Of a stretch of 64,000 nt of DNA, positions 58,111 through 64,000 are shown piece after piece. Every line of letters begins with the position of its first letter. The stretch's first letter is position 1. Location of the stretch: assembly GCA_902781505.1 (NCBI GenBank), contig CACZJL010000005.1, positions 1 to 64,000 on the forward strand, in the 5' to 3' direction. Both the position numbers and the translations under genes were made by a program. A model generated the notes under the pieces. It did not search any database. It was not told the DNA's origin and was given only the letters and a program-made list of their open reading frames with translations. The stretch is from an uncultured Lachnospiraceae bacterium (GTDB lineage Bacteria; Bacillota; Clostridia; Lachnospirales; Lachnospiraceae).

Positions 58111-60447
58111 ATGGCCGATTTTGAATACAGAACAGACGGGGAGCTGCGGTTTGAACGTGTGAGCCCCGGTGAAGAAAGAGATACAACTAAAAAGAGCAGC
58201 GCGCCCGGCGCCGGCGCGTCAGCGTGGGTTCTGCACCTGATTCCGCTGGTCTGTGCAGTGGCAGGATTTGCGGTGCTCTTTCATGATGGCTTATCGCAGG
58301 CTGGCAGAATGGAACTGTTTGCAGTTCTGATTGTTGCAATGTCGCTGATAGGACTTGCCGGCTCTTTATTTATCCAGCTTGTAAAGTGGGACTTCAGAAA
58401 GCTTTTCATTGAACTTGCAGTTATTTTAACCGTGCCGATAGGCTTCAGTGTAAGCTCCGTGCTCTTTAATGCAGGAAGAATTGATTACAGCAATCAAATG
58501 TTTGTCGGTATGGGAATCTGCCTTTTTGCGGGGGTGTATTTTATATTGATGGCTGTTTTTGAGGCCATTTTAAGAACTACAGCAAGAAAGGTCCTTAACT
58601 GGATTACAAGAAACTGGATGATGGTTCTGTTTGTGATTGTAATGGCAGTAGCCCGCTATCCATATTTAAACGTGACGCAAAGATGGGACGGCGGTGAGTA
58701 TTATTCCTGGTTTCAGAAGGGGATTGCGAACTTCGCCTATGCCGGGTTTGATGATTTCTTCCAGAACTTCTCACTCTGTAATCATCCTACATTAGGCTTT
58801 GCATCTGTGTACTTAATCGGAGAACTTGTGTCACCGGGACATTTGATTGGCTCAAATATGGTGAGTCTGATTCTGTCCTGCCTGTCCATGTGGTGCTTCT
58901 ATCTGATTTTACGGAAAATGGCACCGCACGTGAGCTCGCATTTTACAGCACTTTTGAGCCTGATGGCTTCATTTGCCACGATGTTTTTCAGCCTGACTTC
59001 GTATTTTGCGCCGGATATCGGAATGACCTACTTCTTTATCTTCCTTGTCTGTGCGTATCTTTATGATGCTCCGCTTCTTGTGGCGTTCTTCACTCTGATG
59101 GTTATGCAGACGAAGGAGACCGGCATGGTTATTATGCTGGGCTTCGGAATCGGTGCCATCATCCGCCATGCGATTATGGCGAGAGAAGAGACCTATAACG
59201 GAATTGTCGGAAACAGTTTCATCCTGTTTTTAAAGAAGACCTTTACAGATCTTAAGCTTTACGCGATGCTTCCACCAGCCGGCTTTCAGGCGTGGTATCT
59301 GATGAATAAGGGCAAGCTCGACAAGTGGTCTGACGGTATTGAAAAGGGCTCAAAGGTCCTTGTATGGGATCCGACAGGAACGAAGGTCGATGTATTTGGT
59401 ATCAATTTCGGTCTGATTTCAGCGAGATTAAAAGAATATTTCCTGTTTAATTTTAACTGGATTGTCTGGGGAACTATTCTTATCTGTGCCATTATAATCT
59501 GGCGCAGAAACAGAAAAATTAAGAAAAAGATTACATATCTGATGAAGAAGAACAGACAGGAGAAGGATAAACGCGATGTCCACGGGATTCCGCTGCTTCT
59601 GACATCCTTCCTGTTTTATATGATTTTCCATTGCATCTTCTTAACTGCAGCGCTTGCGCGTTATAACATTGTGACAGATATGATTGCACTTCTGATTGCA
59701 GCGTCTCTTACCTGCCATGTTATTGCAGATGGCACGAAGGAAACCGTGTCGAAAGTAAAGATGGGCCTTGGAATTACATTTGCCATTGTGACCGGAATTC
59801 TGTTTGTTGCAGAATCGTTATATACGGTGGATCCGGTGACGAGGCAGCTGTTTGATACATATGATACCGGTAACGGCACGCTGTGCTTTGTCGGTCAGAA
59901 GGACCGAAGCGGTCGTTTCTATCTTGGAGACTATCTGACGTATAATCTGCAATATCAGTACATTGATCAGGCATTTGACGAGATGCTGTCGCGTACGGAA
60001 TATGATCCGGAGAAGGTGGATCTGGTGCTTTCTTCAAGCCGCGGCGTCTTTATCAATGGTAACGGCAATGCCTATAAGCTGAACTGGGACAGAAAGCTTA
60101 AAAAGCGTGTGTTCTATACATCAGAAGATACGGTGCCGATGTACTATCAGTATACGGCGGATGATATCGAGGACAGCCAGGAAGTCCAGAATACGTTATA
60201 TGAGAGAGCACTTTACGTGGTGCTTCCGATTTATGCGAACGAGTCCTTTGATGACGATATGAAGCTCTTAGAGGAGTTCTACTACATCAGCCCTCGGCAA
60301 ATGGTAGCGACGTCTCAGGGTGATCTTTATTATTATGAGATGACGCTTCTGTCATCCATGAAAAATGAGGAGAGTGCAGACGCATCTGAGAAGGATGGTA
60401 CTGCAGGAAAGAAGGGCACGGAGAGCGGACTGATGCTTGGGAAATAA
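58111..60447 (+). CDS. GT-C-like multi-spanning membrane protein
   Basis: A 778-residue membrane protein with about 12 helices from residue ~45 to ~575 and a soluble C-terminal part of ~190 residues that ends in a Lys/Glu/Gly-rich tail. A QRWDGGEYYSWF segment at about residue 190 sits in an external loop and resembles the acidic motif of GT-C glycosyltransferases such as PMT/ArnT, which use lipid-linked sugar donors. The ATG at 58111 is preceded by AAGGAG; an upstream frame adds 23 residues. It lies between the MBOAT and manC genes. Its transferase role is inferred; a sugar added outside the membrane would fit. Confidence 0.7.
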   Translation: MADFEYRTDGELRFERVSPGEERDTTKKSSAPGAGASAWVLHLIPLVCAVAGFAVLFHDGLSQAGRMELFAVLIVAMSLIGLAGSLFIQLVKWDFRKLFIELAVILTVPIGFSVSSVLFNAGRIDYSNQMFVGMGICLFAGVYFILMAVFEAILRTTARKVLNWITRNWMMVLFVIVMAVARYPYLNVTQRWDGGEYYSWFQKGIANFAYAGFDDFFQNFSLCNHPTLGFASVYLIGELVSPGHLIGSNMVSLILSCLSMWCFYLILRKMAPHVSSHFTALLSLMASFATMFFSLTSYFAPDIGMTYFFIFLVCAYLYDAPLLVAFFTLMVMQTKETGMVIMLGFGIGAIIRHAIMAREETYNGIVGNSFILFLKKTFTDLKLYAMLPPAGFQAWYLMNKGKLDKWSDGIEKGSKVLVWDPTGTKVDVFGINFGLISARLKEYFLFNFNWIVWGTILICAIIIWRRNRKIKKKITYLMKKNRQEKDKRDVHGIPLLLTSFLFYMIFHCIFLTAALARYNIVTDMIALLIAASLTCHVIADGTKETVSKVKMGLGITFAIVTGILFVAESLYTVDPVTRQLFDTYDTGNGTLCFVGQKDRSGRFYLGDYLTYNLQYQYIDQAFDEMLSRTEYDPEKVDLVLSSSRGVFINGNGNAYKLNWDRKLKKRVFYTSEDTVPMYYQYTADDIEDSQEVQNTLYERALYVVLPIYANESFDDDMKLLEEFYYISPRQMVATSQGDLYYYEMTLLSSMKNEESADASEKDGTAGKKGTESGLMLGK

Positions 60448-60509
60448 AACGGTAGACCGCGTAGAAGTGCGGGAATGAAGCGTGTAACGGTGCGGTCAGA
60501 ACGTAGGAA

Positions 60510-60538
60510 TTGACAGCGAACCTAAAGAATTGTACTAT
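60510..60538 (+). promoter_or_regulatory. predicted manC promoter
   Basis: Consensus TTGACA (60510-60515) and TACTAT (60533-60538) are spaced 17 bases apart. The leader has an AGCCTG/CAGGCT hairpin (60548-60563) with TT and a short T-rich run after it. Confidence 0.7.
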
Positions 60539-60608
60539 ATAGAATACAGCCTGCATACAGGCTTTACTTTGATGCTCGAAAGCAGATGCTTTAGAGGAGG
60601 ATAATTTT

Positions 60609-61679
60609 ATGAAGAGAACAGCAATGATCATGGCAGGAGGAAAGGGCGAGAGATTCTGGCCTAGAAGTCGTGTACATCTGCCAAAGCAGTTCCTGTCCTT
60701 AACAAACGACGGAAAGACAATGATTCAGAAGACAGTTGAAAGAATCAGCCCGATTGTTGATATTGAGGATGTTTACATTTCAACAAACAAGAATTATAAG
60801 AAGCTTGTTATGGAACAGCTTCCCGGAATCCCGGAGGAGAACATTCTCTGTGAGCCAATCGGAAGAAATACTGCACCTTGTGTAGGTCTTGCAGCAGCTC
60901 ATGTAGCAAAGAAGTATGAAAATGCTACTATGATCGTGCTCCCAAGTGATCATCTGATTAAGAATAATGAGATTTTTACTTCAGTTTTTGAAAAGGCCTG
61001 TGCCGTTGCAGAAGCTGGTGAAAATCTGGTTACAGTTGGTATTACACCAAACTATCCGGAAACAGGATATGGTTATATTAAGTACAATGAAGCTGTAAAG
61101 AATGCTGATTCCTACAAGGTAGAAGCCTTTGTTGAGAAGCCTGACCTTGAAAAGGCGAAGGCATATCTTGCAGAAGGTGATTACCTCTGGAATTCCGGTA
61201 TGTTCGTATGGCAGTCTAAGACAATTCTGAATTGCTTTAAGAACTACATGACTGATACTTATGAAGGACTTTTAAAGATTCAGGATGCAATCGGAACAGA
61301 TGCACAGGAACAGGTTCTTGAAGAGATATATCCAACACTTGAATCCACTTCTGTTGACTACGGAATTATGGAGAAGGCTGATTCCATCTTCACACTTCCC
61401 GGTGATTTCGGCTGGGATGACGTTGGTTCCTGGCTTGCAGTTGGCCGTGTAAATCCGGTTGATGAAGATAACAATGTTGTCGCCGGCAACGTGGTTATGG
61501 TTGATACGAAGAACAGTGTAATCCAGGGTCATGGCAAGTTAATTGCTACAGTTGGCTTAAATGACATGGTAGTTGTAGATACTGAAGATGCTCTGCTCAT
61601 CTCCACAAAGGAAGATGCAGGTAAAATCAAGCAGGTTCTTGCAAAGTTAAGAGAAGCAGGCAAGACAGAATATCTTTAA
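60609..61679 (+). CDS. manC: mannose-1-phosphate guanylyltransferase
   Basis: A 356-residue nucleotidyltransferase that makes GDP-mannose. Seen: IMAGGKGERFWPRSR (GTP-binding signature), PKQFLSL, EPIGRNTAPCVGLAA, FVEKPD, WNSGMFVW and FGWDDVGSWLAV. It is the single-domain form, without the fused isomerase domain of long ManC proteins. An AGAGGAGG site precedes the ATG. It heads a three-gene unit with gmd and rmd, so the GDP-mannose is mainly for GDP-deoxysugar synthesis. Confidence 0.95.
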   Translation: MKRTAMIMAGGKGERFWPRSRVHLPKQFLSLTNDGKTMIQKTVERISPIVDIEDVYISTNKNYKKLVMEQLPGIPEENILCEPIGRNTAPCVGLAAAHVAKKYENATMIVLPSDHLIKNNEIFTSVFEKACAVAEAGENLVTVGITPNYPETGYGYIKYNEAVKNADSYKVEAFVEKPDLEKAKAYLAEGDYLWNSGMFVWQSKTILNCFKNYMTDTYEGLLKIQDAIGTDAQEQVLEEIYPTLESTSVDYGIMEKADSIFTLPGDFGWDDVGSWLAVGRVNPVDEDNNVVAGNVVMVDTKNSVIQGHGKLIATVGLNDMVVVDTEDALLISTKEDAGKIKQVLAKLREAGKTEYL

Positions 61680-61703
61680 TTGTTGATTTTTGGAGGAATA
61701 GTA

Positions 61704-62753
61704 ATGAAAAAGGCGTTAATCACAGGTATTACAGGTCAGGATGGTTCCTACCTTGCAGAGTTACTCGTTGAGAAGGGATATGAAGTTCATGGTATCGTAA
61801 GAAGAGCTTCTACAGTAACAACAGATCGTATTGATGGACTTTTAAAGGCTGGTAAGGTAACACTTCATGATGGTGACCTTTCCGATTCTTTAGGTCTGGT
61901 TCAGATTATCGGCGATGTTCAGCCGGATGAAATCTACAACCTCGCTGCACAGAGCCATGTTGGTACATCCTTCAAGGCTGCTGAGTACACAGGTGATGTT
62001 GATGCGATTGGCGTTTTAAGAGTTCTTGAGGCTGTTCGTGTAACAGGTCTCACAAAGAAGACAAAGATCTACCAGGCTTCTACTTCTGAGCTTTACGGAG
62101 AAGTTGAAGAGTGCCCACAGAATGAAAAGACTCCTTTCCACCCATTCAGCCCATATGCTGTAGCAAAGCAGTACGGCTTCTGGATGATTAAGGAATACAG
62201 AGATGCTTACGGCATGTTCGCATGCAATGGTATCCTCTTTAACCACGAGTCTGAGAGACGTGGTGAGAACTTCGTTACAAGAAAGATTACACGTGCTGCC
62301 GGTCGTATTGCCTGCGGACTTCAGGATCACTTAGAGCTTGGTAACCTCGATTCTAAGCGTGACTGGGGTTATGCAAAGGATTACGTAGAGTGCATGTGGC
62401 TCATCATGCAGCAGGATACACCGGACGATTTCGTTATCGCTACAGGTGTTCAGCACACAGTTCGTGATTTCGTTGAGATGTCCTTTAAGCATGATGGTAT
62501 TGAACTTCGCTGGGAAGGCGAAGGCATTGATGAGAAGGGTTATGATGTTAAGACAGGCAAGATGCTTGTTTGCGTAAATCCTGAATTCTACCGTCCAACA
62601 GACGTAGTTAACCTTTGGGGTGATCCGACAAAGGCTAAGAATGTCCTTGGCTGGGATCCAACCTCTACAAGCTGCGAAAAGCTTGCGGAAGTTATGGCTG
62701 AGTACGACCTTCAGCTTGCAAAGAAGGAAGCTAAGGAAGCAGCAGAGGCATAA
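61704..62753 (+). CDS. gmd: GDP-mannose 4,6-dehydratase
   Basis: A 349-residue short-chain dehydrogenase-type enzyme that converts GDP-mannose to GDP-4-keto-6-deoxymannose. Seen: the NADP-binding start [46 protein letters not shown] (catalytic Thr/Glu), [10 protein letters not shown] (YxxxK) and [16 protein letters not shown]. The ATG at 61704 follows TGGAGGAATA. It lies 24 bases after manC and 2 bases before rmd. Confidence 0.96.
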   Translation: MKKALITGITGQDGSYLAELLVEKGYEVHGIVRRASTVTTDRIDGLLKAGKVTLHDGDLSDSLGLVQIIGDVQPDEIYNLAAQSHVGTSFKAAEYTGDVDAIGVLRVLEAVRVTGLTKKTKIYQASTSELYGEVEECPQNEKTPFHPFSPYAVAKQYGFWMIKEYRDAYGMFACNGILFNHESERRGENFVTRKITRAAGRIACGLQDHLELGNLDSKRDWGYAKDYVECMWLIMQQDTPDDFVIATGVQHTVRDFVEMSFKHDGIELRWEGEGIDEKGYDVKTGKMLVCVNPEFYRPTDVVNLWGDPTKAKNVLGWDPTSTSCEKLAEVMAEYDLQLAKKEAKEAAEA

Positions 62754-62755
62754 GA

Positions 62756-63682
62756 ATGAGCAAAGTATTGATTTTTGGTGCAGGTGGTTTCGTAGGAAGA
62801 TATCTTGCACTGGAATTTAAAAATGCGGGATATGAAGTAGCCGGAAGTGACCGCGTTCGCACGGAATCCGTTCCGGAGTTCGTTTCATTTACCGAGGCCG
62901 ATTTACTCGAAGCAGCACAGGTATCTAAAGTTGTGGCAGAAGCTAAGCCTGACATTATTGTGAACCTTGCTGCAATCAGCAGTGTGGGTGCATCTTGGTC
63001 CATGCCGGCGGCTACTATCTCGGTAAATGTAGTTGGCGCGTTGAATGTCTGTGAAGCAGCACGTGCACTCGACCCGATGCCAAAGGTGATGTTTATCGGT
63101 TCAAGTGAAGAGTATGAAGCTGTTGAACGTCCGATTGATGAGGAGGTTCCGCTTCGTGCCAATAATCCTTACGGAATCAGTAAGGCAGCACAGGAAGCTT
63201 TCACAAAGCTGTATCGCGACCGTTACGGCATGAAGATTTATTATGTGCGTCCGTTCAACCACACAGGTGTTGGTCAGCGCGATTCCTTCGTTCTGCCATC
63301 CTTTGTGAAGCAGGCAGCTGAAATCAGCAAGTCCGGAAAGCCTGGCGTGATTCATGTCGGAAATCTGGCTGCAAAGCGTGATTTCTCTGATGTTCGCGAC
63401 ATTGTTCGTGCATATCGCATGATTGTGGAGCAGGATAATTGTGAAGCGGTTTATAACGTGGGCTCTGGCGTGGCCTATGGCTTAAATGAGTTGTTAGACT
63501 ACATCGTCAGCCTTTCTTCAACCAAAATTACGGTTCAGGTGGATGCAGAGCGTTTCCGTCCTGTAGATACACCGCTTGTTGTGTGTGATCATGCAAAGAT
63601 TACGAAGGAACTCGGATGGGAGCCTGAGTATTCGATTAAAGATACGTTGAAGGAAATGTTTGATAATTTTCTTCAGGCATAA
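62756..63682 (+). CDS. rmd: GDP-4-keto-6-deoxymannose reductase, giving GDP-D-rhamnose
   Basis: A 308-residue extended short-chain dehydrogenase. Seen: FGAGGFVGRYLALEF (NAD(P) site), NLAAISSVGASW, GSSEEYEA with the Ser of the catalytic triad, NPYGISKAAQE (YxxxK), and RPFNHTGVGQRDSFVLPSF, which matches Rmd of A-band and other D-rhamnose pathways. Fucose synthase (Fcl) lacks this pattern and would need epimerase activity. It starts 2 bases after gmd. Alternative products such as GDP-6-deoxy-talose are possible. Confidence 0.83.
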   Translation: MSKVLIFGAGGFVGRYLALEFKNAGYEVAGSDRVRTESVPEFVSFTEADLLEAAQVSKVVAEAKPDIIVNLAAISSVGASWSMPAATISVNVVGALNVCEAARALDPMPKVMFIGSSEEYEAVERPIDEEVPLRANNPYGISKAAQEAFTKLYRDRYGMKIYYVRPFNHTGVGQRDSFVLPSFVKQAAEISKSGKPGVIHVGNLAAKRDFSDVRDIVRAYRMIVEQDNCEAVYNVGSGVAYGLNELLDYIVSLSSTKITVQVDAERFRPVDTPLVVCDHAKITKELGWEPEYSIKDTLKEMFDNFLQA

Positions 63683-63718
63683 CACATTTAGATGTCTAAC
63701 CTTAAAATTTTTTCAACG

Positions 63719-63758
63719 GGGGTCTCCGTGCGTTTAGACGTAAGAGACCCTTATTTTT
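63719..63758 (+). terminator. intrinsic terminator after rmd
   Basis: GGGTCTC and GAGACCC pair across a loop with an internal CGT/ACG step, followed by TTATTTTT. Confidence 0.8.
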
Positions 63759-63767
63759 ATGTCTTAT

Positions 63768-63796
63768 GTGACAGTGGACGGGCTGTGTAGTATAAT
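63768..63796 (+). promoter_or_regulatory. predicted promoter of the last GT2 gene
   Basis: GTGACA (63768-63773) and consensus TATAAT (63791-63796) are spaced 17 bases apart, about 28 bases before the start codon. Confidence 0.7.
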
Positions 63797-63824
63797 AAAG
63801 CAAAATGGTGAAGTGGGACTGGTT

Positions 63825-64000
63825 ATGCTGGATTTAAAGGGGAAGTTATCTGTCGTTATGCCCGCGTATAACGAGGAGAAGCTGATATATCAAAATATAT
63901 TGGAAACGGTTGAGACGCTGTCTCGCTTTGTTTCTGATTTTGAAGTGATCGTGGTAAATGATGGCTCAAAGGATCGAACAAAGGCTGAGGTGCAGCGTGC
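63825..64000 (+). CDS. GT2 glycosyltransferase, N-terminus (partial)
   Basis: The reading frame from the ATG at 63825 is open to the window end and gives ~58 residues: [20 protein letters not shown] and onward, ending with [15 protein letters not shown]. These are the donor-site motifs of GT2 enzymes, most like polyprenyl-phosphate mannosyl/glucosyltransferases. Such an enzyme could supply lipid-linked sugar to the GT-C-like protein at 58111. The C-terminus is outside the window. Confidence 0.85.
   Translation, partial: MLDLKGKLSVVMPAYNEEKLIYQNILETVETLSRFVSDFEVIVVNDGSKDRTKAEVQR

Noticed and set aside
62756..63682. GDP-fucose synthase (Fcl)
   Set aside because: The RPFNHTGVGQRDSFV segment is that of Rmd-type reductases; Fcl would show its own NxYGP-type motifs, which are absent.

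Overview
The window looks like a chromosome segment of a low-to-mid GC Gram-positive anaerobe, most likely a Clostridia member near Lachnospiraceae. This placement is inferred from gene content and order, not from a search. Supporting points are the decarboxylase/NMP kinase/holB/ricT/trmN6/rsmI block typical of Firmicutes, a PPi-type phosphofructokinase with a cre site, a reverse rubrerythrin beside a PerR-like regulator, a TSCPD protein, an archaeal/eukaryal-type prolyl-tRNA synthetase, and Gram-positive surface proteins. No insertion sequence, prophage, integrase or CRISPR array was seen.

Layout. 1-800: 3' end of a 23S rRNA, six tRNA genes (Asp, Val, Thr, Tyr, fMet, Phe) and a strong terminator; no 5S gene is visible. 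841-6683: a tightly overlapped housekeeping operon. 6871-9035: a small zinc-ribbon protein, an SPFH-like/SHOCT protein and a zinc-ribbon membrane protein. 9108-14828: a TetR repressor divergent from an MMPL transporter and a secreted heptad-repeat partner, with three copies of a 13-bp dyad between them. 14985-17530 (minus strand): reverse rubrerythrin, PerR-like regulator, murG and a TSCPD protein. 17724-22020: MTA/SAH nucleosidase and a heterodimeric ABC exporter. 22124-25443 (minus strand): putP, a small unknown gene and a PPi-type phosphofructokinase. 25677-27002: a NUDIX hydrolase and a flavin reductase-like protein. 27069-33643: a promoter, a structured leader with an intrinsic terminator, and a 2,097-residue surface protein with seven SpaA/CnaB-like repeats. 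33909-43326: murA, a two-component system, an RluA-family enzyme, an HD hydrolase, proS, a lone glycosyltransferase (minus strand) and cca.

43431-64000 is a surface-polysaccharide locus, cut by the window end. An aminotransferase, a PglC/WcfS-type initiating phosphosugar transferase, a GT2 and a membrane 4,6-dehydratase form the start. Several GT4 glycosyltransferases surround an ABC-2 permease/ATPase pair of Wzm/Wzt type. An SGNH-like protein and an MBOAT acyltransferase probably decorate the polymer, followed by a GT-C-like membrane protein. ManC, Gmd and Rmd would supply GDP-D-rhamnose. The simplest reading is a lipid-linked glycan started on an amino-deoxysugar, extended with D-rhamnose and/or mannose, exported by an ABC transporter and O-acylated outside the cell.

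The points most worth following up are the attenuator-like leader of the giant surface protein, the combined amino-sugar initiation and D-rhamnose ABC export locus, the triple operator of the MMPL system, and the zinc-ribbon/SPFH cluster. Starts were set by ribosome-binding sites and family length, and several differ from the longest open frame.
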